Assembly: GCF_024707505.1 (NCBI RefSeq)
Contig: NZ_CP102604.1
Coordinates: 1,736,001-1,800,000, forward strand
Direction of reading: 5' to 3'
Source of the DNA: Pantoea sp. SOD02
Lineage (GTDB): Bacteria; Pseudomonadota; Gammaproteobacteria; Enterobacterales; Enterobacteriaceae
DNA length: 64,000 bases
Shown here: positions 35,621 to 44,755 of the stretch, piece after piece
Numbering within the stretch: the stretch's first letter is position 1
Layout of the letters: each line of letters opens with the position of its first letter
Made by a program: the position numbers and the translations under genes
The notes under the pieces: generated by a model
What the model was told of the DNA's origin: nothing
The model's input: only the letters and a program-made list of their open reading frames with translations
The model's database searches: none

Positions 35621-35676
35621 GGTCGGCATCAATGCCGACCCTACAAAACCGCGTAGGGTGGGCATTTATGCCCACC
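35621..35676. repeat. Pair of REP-type palindromes after cheZ
   Basis: GGTCGGCATCAATGCCGACC (35621-35640) and GGTGGGCATTTATGCCCACC (35657-35676) lie between the convergent cheZ and deoR-type genes. They are arm variants of the family. Confidence 0.9.
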
Positions 35677-35681
35677 TGGTT

Positions 35682-36500
35682 TTACACCGCGCGCTTCTGC
35701 GCCAATGCCAATTGCGCCACCAACACTTCCACGCCTAACGCCTCAAACGCCGCAACCTGCGCCGGAGAAATACCGCTATCGGTAATCAGATAGTGAATAT
35801 GGCTCCAGTCACACGGTAGCGCGAACATCGACACCTTATCGATCTTGCTGGAATCCGCCACCACATACACGGTGTTGGCTGACTTGATCATCGCCATTTT
35901 CACCTTGATATCGGTCTCGCTGGGAAAGCTCAACCCCAGACGCGGCGAGATACAGGCCGTGGCAAGAAATAGCTTTTCAGCCAGCACGTTTTCGAAAAAC
36001 GAAGCCGCTTTCTCGCCCGAAGTCGAAAGCGTCGGGAACTTGAACGTCCCACCGGTCAGCAAAATATTAATGCCCGGCTCGCCGCCCAGCTTCAGCGCAA
36101 TATTCACCGCCGTGGTAATCACCGATAACCGACGAATATGGCTAATCGCCTCGGCAATCGCCGTGGTGGTGGTACCGGAATCGAAAATCACCGTATCGCC
36201 ATTTTCTACATGCTGCGCGGCAAGACGGCCAATCGCCTGTTTTTCTTCAAGATGCGTCTGACGCTCCAGCAACATTGCGCCGGTATTCTGCTTGCCGGTC
36301 ATCAAGGTGGCACCGCCGTGATAACGCTGCACGTGGCCCTCTTGCTGCAACATGCGCAGGTCGGTGCGAATGGTGGCTTCGGTCAGGCCGAAGGTGTCGG
36401 TCAGCGCTTTAACCGTGACTGTGCCGTCTTCGCGGATCATCTCCAGAATCTTCTCACGGCGCTGCTGCATATCAGCCAGCTGCTCAGTTTTGCTTTTCAA
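35682..36500 (-). CDS. DeoR/GlpR-family transcriptional regulator of the adjacent sugar locus
   Basis: A 272-residue repressor type protein: N-terminal winged helix (VTVKALTDTFGLTEATIRTDLRMLQQEGHVQRYHGG) and a sugar-phosphate-isomerase-like effector domain with IFDSGTTTTAIAEAI and VVADSSKIDKVSMFAL. It diverges from the SDR/ABC operon, so it probably controls it. An upstream TTG at 36542 is in frame, but GAGGGAG is 8 nt before the TTG at 36500, which I prefer; an ATG at 36470 is a further option. The effector is usually a phosphorylated sugar or polyol. Confidence 0.87.
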   Translation of the reverse strand: MKSKTEQLADMQQRREKILEMIREDGTVTVKALTDTFGLTEATIRTDLRMLQQEGHVQRYHGGATLMTGKQNTGAMLLERQTHLEEKQAIGRLAAQHVENGDTVIFDSGTTTTAIAEAISHIRRLSVITTAVNIALKLGGEPGINILLTGGTFKFPTLSTSGEKAASFFENVLAEKLFLATACISPRLGLSFPSETDIKVKMAMIKSANTVYVVADSSKIDKVSMFALPCDWSHIHYLITDSGISPAQVAAFEALGVEVLVAQLALAQKRAV

Positions 36501-36876
36501 TCGAAATGCTCCCTCTTTCCAATCACGGTCTGGTTTCGCCAATAAGGAAACCCGAGCTGATTTTACTCTGCGTTTTGGGCATTTGCGAGGCAGCTTCCAG
36601 AACTAATCATTTTCGAATGAAAATCATCATTTGCTATGCGATTGATTTCGCAGAAAGCCACTAGCAGCTCTCTCCATGTCATAAATTCAGCAATTTAAGC
36701 AAATCTAATAAAATCATGGGGATAATTTTTCTTGCTGCGATTTGTATGAAATTTGATCTCCTCCACAAACCATTATTAAACGATAGCTTATATTTTTGTT
36801 CGAAAATGATATTTGCCAAAACGATAACCCGGCCAGCCGTAACCAGAGCCGCCGTACACCATTATGGAGAGAGACG

Positions 36877-37674
36877 ATGAGTGGGGAATATGACGTTAAC
36901 CTGCGCTACGGCGTGAACATTGAGCAGGATTTAACCGGCAAAGTGGCGGTGGTCACCGGCGGGCTGGGCGGGATTGCGATGGCCAGTAATGCCATGCTGC
37001 TGGAGAAGGGCGCACGGCTGGCGCTGCTCTATCCGCCCTTCGAAAGCGACAAAGTGGCTGGCGTGCAGGATCAGTTTGCTGCCGATCGTGTGCTGCTGGT
37101 GTGCTGCGACGTGACCGACCCAGCTTCGGTTGAAGCGGCATTTGATAACGTCGAACAGCATTACGGTCAGATTGATATCCTGGTGAACTGCGCGGGCTAC
37201 GTGATGTTGCAACCGGTGTTAGAAACCGATTTTGCCGAGTGGCAGAAGCAGATCGACGTCAATCTTACCGGACCTTTCCTCTGCTCGCAGGCGGCCGGTA
37301 AACGCATGGTGCGCGCCGGTAACGGCGGCAAAATCATCAATATCGCCTCGCAGGCCGCTTCTATCGCGATCGATAACCACGTTGCCTACACCTCAGCCAA
37401 AGCCGGTCTGCTCGGCATGACCAAAGTGATGGCTAAAGAGTTCGCTCCCTATCGCATCAACGTTAATACCTTATCGCCCACCGTGGTGCTGACGCCGATG
37501 GGTGAAAAAGCCTGGCGCGGCGAGAAGGGCGAGCAGATGAAAAAGCTGATCCCACTCGGACGCTTTGCCTATACCGACGAAATCGCCGCCGCAGTGCTGT
37601 TCTTCGCCAGCAACGGCAGCGACATGATCACCGGCGCAGATTTAATGATCGACGGTGGCTTTACCATCTGGTAA
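36877..37674 (+). CDS. SDR-family dehydrogenase, first gene of the sugar/polyol locus
   Basis: A 265-residue NAD(P)-dependent short-chain dehydrogenase. The cofactor turn reads VTGGLGGIAMAS, slightly off the usual TGxxxGIG; NCAGYV, the Ser in NIASQAAS and the catalytic YTSAKAG are present, and the C-terminus is MITGADLMIDGGF. ATG at 36877 with GGAGAGAG upstream; an earlier in-frame start lies in the promoter region. It leads the operon facing the DeoR-type gene. Substrate is probably a polyol or sugar acid; inference. Confidence 0.85.
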   Translation: MSGEYDVNLRYGVNIEQDLTGKVAVVTGGLGGIAMASNAMLLEKGARLALLYPPFESDKVAGVQDQFAADRVLLVCCDVTDPASVEAAFDNVEQHYGQIDILVNCAGYVMLQPVLETDFAEWQKQIDVNLTGPFLCSQAAGKRMVRAGNGGKIINIASQAASIAIDNHVAYTSAKAGLLGMTKVMAKEFAPYRINVNTLSPTVVLTPMGEKAWRGEKGEQMKKLIPLGRFAYTDEIAAAVLFFASNGSDMITGADLMIDGGFTIW

Positions 37675-37737
37675 GCCGCGCCAACACCAGAACGGCTGAC
37701 CCTGCGTGACCCAATATAACAATGAGAGAACCTCACC

Positions 37738-38673
37738 ATGAAAAAACGTACCCTGCTGTTAACTGCCATTGCCAGTTGCATGATCTCCCAAGCCAGTTTC
37801 GCTGCCGATAAAGGCACCATCATGATTCTGGTAAACTCGCTGGATAACCCGTATTACGCCTCCGAAGCCAAAGGTGCCAACCTCAAAGCGCAGCAGCTGG
37901 GCTATAAAACCAGCGTGCTGTCGCATGGCGAAGATGTGAAAAAACAAAGTGAACTGATTGATGCCGCCATCGGCAAAAAGGTGCAGGGCATCGTGCTGGA
38001 TAACGCCGACTCCACTGCCAGCGTGGCCGCCATTAAAAAAGCCAAAGATGCCGGCATTCCGGTGGTGCTGATCAACCGTGAAATCCCGGTAGACGACGTA
38101 GCGCTGGCGCAAATCACCCACAACAACTTCCAGGCCGGATCTGACGTGGCCAACGTGTTTGTTGAGAAAATGGGGGAGAAGGGCAGTTACGCGGAACTCA
38201 CCTGCAACCTTGCCGACAACAACTGCGTCACACGCTCTAAATCCTTCCATCAGGTGCTCGACCAATATTCAGACATGAAAAGCGTCGCGCGTCAGGATGC
38301 CAAAGGCACGCTGATTGACGGCAAACGCATTATGGACAGCATTCTGCAGGCGCATCCGGATGTGAAAGGGGTGATCTGCGGTAACGGTCCGGTAGCGCTG
38401 GGCGCGATTGCGGCATTGAAAGCGGCGGGCCGTAACGACGTCATCGTGGTCGGCATTGACGGCAGCAATGATGAACGTGACGCGGTGGAAAAAGGCGACC
38501 TGAAAGCCACAGTGATGCTGCAGGCGCAAGCCATCGCCGCACAGGGCGTGACCGACCTCGACAACTTTATTCAGAAAGGCACCAAGCCTGAGAAGCAACG
38601 CGTGATGTTCCGCGGCATTCTCATCACGCCAGACAACGCCAAAGGCGTGCAGGACTTTAACTTCAAGTCGTAA
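37738..38673 (+). CDS. Sugar ABC transporter periplasmic binding protein (RbsB-like)
   Basis: A 311-residue exported type I binding protein (Peripla_BP_4). Signal peptide up to SFA-ADKG, then GTIMILVNSLDNPYYASEAKGANLKAQQLGY, VQGIVLDNADSTASVAAIKKAKDAGIPVVLINREIP and VVGIDGSNDERDAVEKGDLKATVMLQ, typical of the RbsB group. It feeds the ATPase/permease encoded downstream. The ligand is unknown. Confidence 0.9.
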   Translation: MKKRTLLLTAIASCMISQASFAADKGTIMILVNSLDNPYYASEAKGANLKAQQLGYKTSVLSHGEDVKKQSELIDAAIGKKVQGIVLDNADSTASVAAIKKAKDAGIPVVLINREIPVDDVALAQITHNNFQAGSDVANVFVEKMGEKGSYAELTCNLADNNCVTRSKSFHQVLDQYSDMKSVARQDAKGTLIDGKRIMDSILQAHPDVKGVICGNGPVALGAIAALKAAGRNDVIVVGIDGSNDERDAVEKGDLKATVMLQAQAIAAQGVTDLDNFIQKGTKPEKQRVMFRGILITPDNAKGVQDFNFKS

Positions 38674-38715
38674 TCAATGCGGTGCGCCCGTCTATCGGGC
38701 GCCCAGGAGAATGTG

Positions 38716-39327
38716 ATGCACAGACGACTCTGGTTACTGCTTCCTGTCGTGATCCTTAGCGGTTGCCGCATTGTGTCGCAGCAGGAGCTGGCCGACCTGA
38801 AAAATCCTCCCAATCCCAAAATGGGCAATATTGCCCAAACGTGGCAACAGAAGCTGGTGCCGCAGATTCAGCATGATGCGAAGCCGGTGGCTGAGTTGTT
38901 GAATGCGCTTAAGTCCGCCAAAGATTTTGATAGCGCCTGTAAAACCTACGGCTATCGCAGTCAGGAAGAGAACCCGTGTGTGTTCAGTGTCAACGTGAGC
39001 GGCGAAGTCACCGCCGTCAACACCACGTCGCGTAATGGCCGGATGACGGTCAAGGATGTGTCCGGTGACAACATCACGGTGCAGGTTGGCCCGATTTTTC
39101 CCGGCACGGTGTTGCGTGATGCCTATAAAGGTGCCAGCTATCAGGACTTTAACGATCAGGTGCTGTTCGGCGACTACAGCCGCGCAATCAATCAGCAAGC
39201 GGCGAACATGATGAGTGCTTTCAAGCCCAAAGTGGGTGACAAAGTGCAGCTTGCAGGCGTGTTTAGCAGCTTCGATATGCCGGAGCAGGTGCCGAATGTG
39301 ACACCTGCGGCGATTACACGTCAGTAA
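38716..39327 (+). CDS. DUF2291-type lipoprotein of the ABC locus
   Basis: A 203-residue lipoprotein with a lipobox (LSGC) near residue 18. The mature part has DSACKTYGYRSQEENPCVFSVNVSGEV and VQVGPIFPGTVLRDAYKGASYQDFNDQVLFGDYSRAIN, which I recognise as the DUF2291 pattern found next to RbsB-like sugar transporters. Its role is unknown, perhaps a partner of the binding protein. AGGAGA precedes the ATG at 38716; the earlier in-frame ATG at 38677 would bury the signal peptide. Confidence 0.8.
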   Translation: MHRRLWLLLPVVILSGCRIVSQQELADLKNPPNPKMGNIAQTWQQKLVPQIQHDAKPVAELLNALKSAKDFDSACKTYGYRSQEENPCVFSVNVSGEVTAVNTTSRNGRMTVKDVSGDNITVQVGPIFPGTVLRDAYKGASYQDFNDQVLFGDYSRAINQQAANMMSAFKPKVGDKVQLAGVFSSFDMPEQVPNVTPAAITRQ

Positions 39328-39336
39328 GGAGCGGAT

Positions 39337-40857
39337 ATGCAACAGCCTCAACATGACGTGATTATTGAAACCCGCAACGTGTCGCGTATCTATCCCGGCG
39401 TCACCGCGCTGGATCAGGTTAATTACCGCGTCTATCGCAACAAGGTTAACGTGCTGATTGGCGAAAACGGCGCCGGCAAATCCACCATGATGAAAATGCT
39501 GGCGGGCGTGGAGATTCCGTCATCGGGCGAGATTCTGCTGGACGGCGCAGCGGTGTCGCTGAGCTCCACACATCAGGCGGAAAAACAGGGCATCAGCATT
39601 ATCTTTCAGGAGCTGAACCTGTTTCCCAACATGAATGTGATGGACAACATCTTCATGGCCAATGAGTTTTTCCAGCGCGGTGTGATCAACGAAAAGTACC
39701 AATATTCACTGGCCAAAGCGCTGCTGGAACGGCTGGAACTGGATGTCGATCCCTACGCGCCACTGGCTGAACTCGGTATCGGCCATCAGCAGCTGGTGGA
39801 GATCGCCCGCGCGCTGTCAAAAGATACGCGCGTGCTGATCATGGATGAACCGACCAGCGCGCTCAGCCAGTCAGAAGTGAAGGTGCTGTTCAACGTCATT
39901 GACCAGCTAAAACGGCGCGGCGTCACCATCATCTATATCTCACATCGACTGGAAGAGCTGATGGAGATTGGTGATCACATCACCATCTTCCGCGACGGAC
40001 GCTTTATCAGTGAACGCGAAGTCCGCGACGCCTCGATTCCGTGGATCATCGAGCAGATGGTGGGTGACAAGAAGAAACACTTCGATTACCAACCAGCGAC
40101 CCAGGGCGAAACGGTACTCAGCGTGAACGGGCTCACCGCGCTACATCAAAATGGCGGCTACAAACTCAATGATGTCTCTTTCTCGCTGCGCAAAGGCGAA
40201 GTGATTGGCATCTACGGCTTGCTGGGCGCCGGGCGCACCGAGTTGTTCAAAGGGCTGATTGGCATGATGCACTGTCAGTCGGGCAGCGTCAGTCTGAACG
40301 GCGAAGCGCTGGAGAAGCGCAGCTTCCAGCAGCGACTGAAAAAAGGTATCGCGCTGGTGCCGGAAGATCGTCAAACCGAAGGCGTGGTGCAGCTGATGTC
40401 GATCACCGCCAATATGACGCTCAGCGATCTCAGTCTGCGCGGCTTCCGCCGCTGCTGGCGCATGCTCAATCCGCACAAAGAAAAGAGCCGCGTTGATGAA
40501 ATGATTGGCCATCTCGCCATCAAAGTCAGCGATGCCGAATTGCCGATCACCTCGTTAAGCGGTGGCAATCAGCAAAAAGTGGTGCTGGGCAAAGCCCTGA
40601 TGACCGGGCCGCAGGTGGTGCTGCTGGATGAGCCGACGCGCGGCATCGATGTGGGCGCCAAAACCGACGTCTATCACCTGATTGGCAGTCTGGCGCAGCA
40701 GGGATTGGCAGTGATGTTCTCCTCGTCCGAGCTGGATGAAGTGATGGCGCTGGCTGACCGCATTCTGGTGATGGCGGATGGTCGTATCACCGCCGATTTA
40801 CCGCGCGCGGCGGCCACGCGCGAAGCCCTGATTAGCGCCTCAACGCCGCATGATTGA
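39337..40857 (+). CDS. Sugar ABC transporter ATPase (RbsA-like, two NBDs)
   Basis: A 506-residue double ATPase. The first domain has Walker A GENGAGKST and VLIMDEPTSALS; the second has the degenerate GLLGAGRTELFKGL and intact LSGGNQQKVVLGKALMT with VVLLDEPTRGIDVGAKTDVY. Both features are standard in RbsA/AraG/XylG. GGAGCGG precedes the ATG, 9 bp after the lipoprotein gene. Confidence 0.94.
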   Translation: MQQPQHDVIIETRNVSRIYPGVTALDQVNYRVYRNKVNVLIGENGAGKSTMMKMLAGVEIPSSGEILLDGAAVSLSSTHQAEKQGISIIFQELNLFPNMNVMDNIFMANEFFQRGVINEKYQYSLAKALLERLELDVDPYAPLAELGIGHQQLVEIARALSKDTRVLIMDEPTSALSQSEVKVLFNVIDQLKRRGVTIIYISHRLEELMEIGDHITIFRDGRFISEREVRDASIPWIIEQMVGDKKKHFDYQPATQGETVLSVNGLTALHQNGGYKLNDVSFSLRKGEVIGIYGLLGAGRTELFKGLIGMMHCQSGSVSLNGEALEKRSFQQRLKKGIALVPEDRQTEGVVQLMSITANMTLSDLSLRGFRRCWRMLNPHKEKSRVDEMIGHLAIKVSDAELPITSLSGGNQQKVVLGKALMTGPQVVLLDEPTRGIDVGAKTDVYHLIGSLAQQGLAVMFSSSELDEVMALADRILVMADGRITADLPRAAATREALISASTPHD

Positions 40858-40877
40858 GCCCGCTGGAGAGTAAAACG

Positions 40878-41945
40878 ATGAATCAAAAATACCTGATCTA
40901 CATGTACCTGCTTAAGGCGCGCACCTTTATTGCCTTATTAATCGTGGTGAGTTTCTTCAGCTTTATGGTGCCTAACTTTCTCACCACCTCCAACCTGCTG
41001 ATCATGACGCAGCATGTGGCGATCACCGGCTTGCTGGCGATCGGCATGACGCTGGTGATTTTGACCGGCGGCATCGATCTGTCCGTGGGCGCGGTGGCGG
41101 GCATATGCGGCATGGTAGCGGGTGCGCTGCTTACTAACGGCGTACCGCTATGGGGCGGCAACGTGCTGTTCTTCAACGTGCCAGAAGTGATTTTGGTGGT
41201 GGCGCTGTTTGGCGTGGCGCTGGGGCTGATTAATGGCACGGTGGTCACGCGACTCGGCGTAGCGCCCTTTATCTGTACGCTCGGCATGATGTACGTGGCA
41301 CGCGGCGCGGCACTGCTGTTCAACGATGGCAGCACCTATGCCAACCTTGTCGGCACACCAGCGCTCGGCAACACCGGTTTCGCCTTGCTCGGTTCCGGTT
41401 CGGTATTGGGCGTGTATATCCCGATATGGATGATGCTCGGCTTCCTGCTGCTGGGTTTGTATCTGACACGCAAAACGCCGCTCGGTCGATACATCTACGC
41501 CACCGGCGGCAACGAATCGGCGGCGCGCCTGGCGGGTGTGCCGATTATCAAGGTCAAAGTGTTTGTCTACGCCTTTTCCGGTTTGTGCGCCGCGCTGGTC
41601 GGTTTGATTGTGGCGTCACAGCTGCAAACCGCGCACCCGATGACCGGCAACATGTTTGAGATGGACGCCATCGGTGCCACGGTGCTGGGTGGCACGGCGC
41701 TGGCGGGCGGACGCGGGCGGGTCTCGGGCTCGATTATCGGCGCTTTTGTCATCGTGTTCCTCGCCGATGGCATGGTGATGATGGGCGTCAGCGATTTCTG
41801 GCAGATGGTGATCAAAGGTCTGGTGATTGTTACTGCGGTGGTGATCGACCAGTTCCAGCAAAAATTACAAAGTAAGGTGGTGCTGCTGCGCAGACATGAA
41901 AAAAAGCAGCAATCGGCCGCCCTGCCTGAAGCGACACATGGATAA
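40878..41945 (+). CDS. Sugar ABC transporter permease (RbsC-like)
   Basis: A 355-residue inner-membrane permease with eight to ten hydrophobic segments and the family signatures [42 protein letters not shown] and [21 protein letters not shown]. The end is basic and cytoplasmic. GGAG at 40863-40866 supports the ATG at 40878; an earlier TTG at 40854 would overlap the ATPase gene. Confidence 0.93.
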   Translation: MNQKYLIYMYLLKARTFIALLIVVSFFSFMVPNFLTTSNLLIMTQHVAITGLLAIGMTLVILTGGIDLSVGAVAGICGMVAGALLTNGVPLWGGNVLFFNVPEVILVVALFGVALGLINGTVVTRLGVAPFICTLGMMYVARGAALLFNDGSTYANLVGTPALGNTGFALLGSGSVLGVYIPIWMMLGFLLLGLYLTRKTPLGRYIYATGGNESAARLAGVPIIKVKVFVYAFSGLCAALVGLIVASQLQTAHPMTGNMFEMDAIGATVLGGTALAGGRGRVSGSIIGAFVIVFLADGMVMMGVSDFWQMVIKGLVIVTAVVIDQFQQKLQSKVVLLRRHEKKQQSAALPEATHG

Positions 41946-41956
41946 CAGGAGGCAAT

Positions 41957-42754
41957 ATGACACGCGATTTTAGTGGAAAAACGGTGGTGATTACCGGCGC
42001 ATGCCGAGGTATTGGCGCTGGCATTGCGGCGCGTTTTGCCCGCGACGGCGCGCGGTTGGTGATGGTGTCAAATTCGGAGCGCGTCTTCAGCACTGCGCAG
42101 ACAATCGAGCAGCAGTTTGGTAGTGAGATTCTGGCGCTGCAGGTCGATGTTACCGATGAAAATGAGGTAAAGCAGCTCTATCAGCAGGCGGCTGAGCGTT
42201 TCGGCAGCATTGATGTGTCGATTCAAAATGCGGGCGTCATCACCATCGATCGCTTCGACTCGATGCCGAAAAGCGATTTCGAGAAGATCCTTGCGGTGAA
42301 CACCACGGGCGTGTGGTTGTGCTGCCGCGAAGCGGCGAAATATATGGTCAAGCAGGGCAGCGGAAGCCTGATTAACACTTCGTCCGGTCAGGGACGGCAG
42401 GGTTTCATTTATACCCCGCACTATGCGGCCAGCAAGATGGGCGTGATCGGGATTACCCAGAGCCTGGCGTTGGAGCTGGCGCCATGGCATATCACGGTGA
42501 ACGCCTTCTGTCCGGGCATCATCGAGAGTGAAATGTGGGACTACAACGATCGCGTGTGGGGCGAGATCCTCAGCAGCGATAAAAAGCAGTATGGCAAAGG
42601 CGAGCTTATGGCGGAGTGGGTGGAAAATATCCCGCTTAAGCGCGCGGGGCAGCCGGAAGATGTCGCCGGTTTGGTGGCTTTCCTCGCTTCTGACGATGCA
42701 CGCTATATCACCGGGCAGACCATCAATGTGGATGGCGGTTTAATCTTCTCCTGA
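41957..42754 (+). CDS. SDR-family polyol dehydrogenase, last gene of the locus
   Basis: A 265-residue short-chain dehydrogenase with [20 protein letters not shown], the Ser in [17 protein letters not shown] and the C-terminal [12 protein letters not shown]. Insertions around [23 protein letters not shown] resemble sorbitol/galactitol 2-dehydrogenase-like enzymes. Two SDR enzymes and no kinase suggest that the imported substrate is oxidised before phosphorylation, if at all. AGGAGG is 6 nt before the ATG. Confidence 0.85.
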   Translation: MTRDFSGKTVVITGACRGIGAGIAARFARDGARLVMVSNSERVFSTAQTIEQQFGSEILALQVDVTDENEVKQLYQQAAERFGSIDVSIQNAGVITIDRFDSMPKSDFEKILAVNTTGVWLCCREAAKYMVKQGSGSLINTSSGQGRQGFIYTPHYAASKMGVIGITQSLALELAPWHITVNAFCPGIIESEMWDYNDRVWGEILSSDKKQYGKGELMAEWVENIPLKRAGQPEDVAGLVAFLASDDARYITGQTINVDGGLIFS

Positions 42755-42763
42755 TAGTTCACC

Positions 42764-43092
42764 GTAGGGTGCCCATAAATGGGCACCCTACGAAACAATC
42801 GCTGCATCCGTAGGGTCGCCATTTATGGCGACCTGGTATTCCAGGTGCCCATAAATGGGCACCCTACGAAACAATCGCTGCATTCGCCGGGGCGCCATTT
42901 ATGGTGACGTGATTTCCAGGTGCCCATAAATAGGCACCCTACAAAACAATTGCTGCATCCGTAGGGGCGCCATTTATGGCAACCTGGCTTTCAGGTGCCC
43001 ATAAATGGGCACCCTACGAAACAATCGCTGCATCCGTAGGGGCGCCATTTATGGCGACCTGGTTTCCAGATGCGCACGAATGCGCACTCTAC
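42764..43092. repeat. Tandem BIME array, about 4.5 units of 75 bp
   Basis: Palindromes GGTGCCCATAAATGGGCACC at 42767, 42844, 42919, 42994 and a degenerate copy at 43071 (GCGCACGAATGCGC) alternate with GGTCGCCATTTATGGCGACC-type copies at 42814, 42890, 42965 and 43040. The spacing is 75-77 bp. Linkers carry ACAATCGCTGCATCCG. It fills the gap between the sugar operon and the ychO-like gene. Confidence 0.9.
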
Positions 43093-43228
43093 AAATCCGA
43101 AAATACCCGCCATTGTCTTAATCGAAACCAGACATTTCCGGCACTTGCATCAGAATATGCTAGGGTAGACTTATGCACTTTTGTGAGCCACCTCAAATTC
43201 TGAACTGGGTCGAACCCTATTTTTAGCT

Positions 43229-44665
43229 ATGTTATCTACTTTGTTATCACTCAAAAGCGTGCGATATCTCTCTGGTTTTTCATTACTTGCTGCATCCGCG
43301 CCTGCGCTGGCGTTGATTTCTGACACTAAACTCGCCGATGCGCCGTTTAGCGATCCCACACGTTTTCAGAAAATGGCCGATCAGTTACCTGCGTTGGGAT
43401 ATCAGGACGAAACCGAAGCGTTCAACAAAAAGCTGGCGACCATTGCCAAAAGCATTGGCGAAGCCAGCCAGAACAGCACAGACGACAATTCGTTAAGCCA
43501 GCAGGCCGGTCTTTGGGCCTTTAATCATTTCCGCGATGAAGTAGGAAATCGTCTGGTCAATGAAGGTCAATCATTGCTGTCGCCGTATGGCAACGCGCAG
43601 ATCGACTTCAACGTGGACATCGATGGCAACTTTAACGGCAGCGGTGCTTCGCTGCTGACGCCGTGGGCAGATAACTATCGCTATTTGACCTTCAGCCAGG
43701 TGGGTTTCCATCAAACCGATGATGGGCTGGTGGGCAATGTGGGTCTCGGCCAGCGTTGGATGGCGGGTAAATGGCAGCTGGGCTACAACGGCTTTGTGGA
43801 CCGCATGTTCAGCAGCGGCCTGCAGCGCGCCTCGCTGGGTACCGAAGCGTGGGGCGATTATCTGCGCTTCTCCGCCAACTATTACACGCCGCTCTCAGGC
43901 TGGCAGGATCGCAATCCTTTCCAGCAGCAGCGTATGGCGCGCGGCTACGATTTCACCACCCAGGGCTATTTGCCGCAGTATCGCCAGCTCGGTGCATCAG
44001 TGAGCTGGCAGCAATATCTTGGCGATAACGTCGATCTGTTTAGCTCCGGCAATCGCTACCACAATCCGTCGGCGTTGACCTTTGGCGTCACTTACACGCC
44101 CGTGCCGCTGGTGACCTTATCCGCCAGCCACAAAACCAGCGACAGCGGTGAGAGCCAGGATCAGCTCGGTTTGCGCCTCAACTATCGCTTTGGCGTGGCG
44201 CTCAGCCAGCAGCTTAGTCCGGATAACGTGGCGGCGGCGCACTCACTGCGCGGAAGTCGCTATGATAACGTGACGCGTAGCTATACGCCGGTGCTGGAAT
44301 ATCGCCAGCGTAAAACGCTGTCGGTGTTTCTCGCCACGCCACCGTGGCAGCTGAATGGCGGAGAAAGTTTGCCGCTGAAATTGCAGATCCGCAGCACCAA
44401 TCCGATCGCTAAAGTGATGTGGCAGGGCGATACGCAGGCACTGAGCCTGACGCCGGGTGCTAATCCCAACGATCCTCAAGGCTGGAGCGTAATCTTGCCC
44501 GCGTGGGATAGCTCGCCTGGCGCGCATAACAGTTATCGCTTGTCGGTGGTATTAGAAGACAGCAAACAGAATCGCGTCACTTCGAACGAAATCGTCCTGC
44601 AATTGCAGCCGCCGTTCTCATTGGATCAGGGTGATGACAATCGCTTTGATTTGATGGCGCCGTAA
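43229..44665 (+). CDS. ychO: Inverse autotransporter-domain protein, YchO-like
   Basis: A 478-residue exported protein with a signal peptide (cleavage near residue 29, ALALIS) and an intimin/invasin-type beta-barrel: DEVGNRLVNEGQSLLSPYGNAQIDFNVDIDGNFNGSGASLLTPW, then FSQVGFHQTDDGLVGNVGLGQRWM and YFSANYYTPLSGW-like strands. After the barrel there is only one Ig-like region of about 120 residues, so no long adhesive passenger. Length and layout fit E. coli YchO. Cells may use it in adhesion or colonisation; inference. Confidence 0.82.
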   Translation: MLSTLLSLKSVRYLSGFSLLAASAPALALISDTKLADAPFSDPTRFQKMADQLPALGYQDETEAFNKKLATIAKSIGEASQNSTDDNSLSQQAGLWAFNHFRDEVGNRLVNEGQSLLSPYGNAQIDFNVDIDGNFNGSGASLLTPWADNYRYLTFSQVGFHQTDDGLVGNVGLGQRWMAGKWQLGYNGFVDRMFSSGLQRASLGTEAWGDYLRFSANYYTPLSGWQDRNPFQQQRMARGYDFTTQGYLPQYRQLGASVSWQQYLGDNVDLFSSGNRYHNPSALTFGVTYTPVPLVTLSASHKTSDSGESQDQLGLRLNYRFGVALSQQLSPDNVAAAHSLRGSRYDNVTRSYTPVLEYRQRKTLSVFLATPPWQLNGGESLPLKLQIRSTNPIAKVMWQGDTQALSLTPGANPNDPQGWSVILPAWDSSPGAHNSYRLSVVLEDSKQNRVTSNEIVLQLQPPFSLDQGDDNRFDLMAP

Positions 44666-44683
44666 TCGCATCACGCCAATAAA

Positions 44684-44707
44684 AAAGGGCAGCTTTCGCT
44701 GCCCTTT
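44684..44707 (-). terminator. Terminator between ychO-like gene and porin
   Basis: AAAGGGCAGC-TTTC-GCTGCCCTTT with six T on the minus strand, 49 bp after the porin stop. It may also work on the plus strand. Confidence 0.88.
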
Positions 44708-44755
44708 GCGCATATTCAGCCGACACTAGCCGAATAGCAATGAGGGTAAAGCAAC

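Noticed and set aside
42764-43092. Regularly spaced repeats that could suggest a CRISPR array
   Set aside because: The repeats are 20-bp palindromes of two alternating types, spacers are not unique, and there are no cas genes. It is a BIME array.
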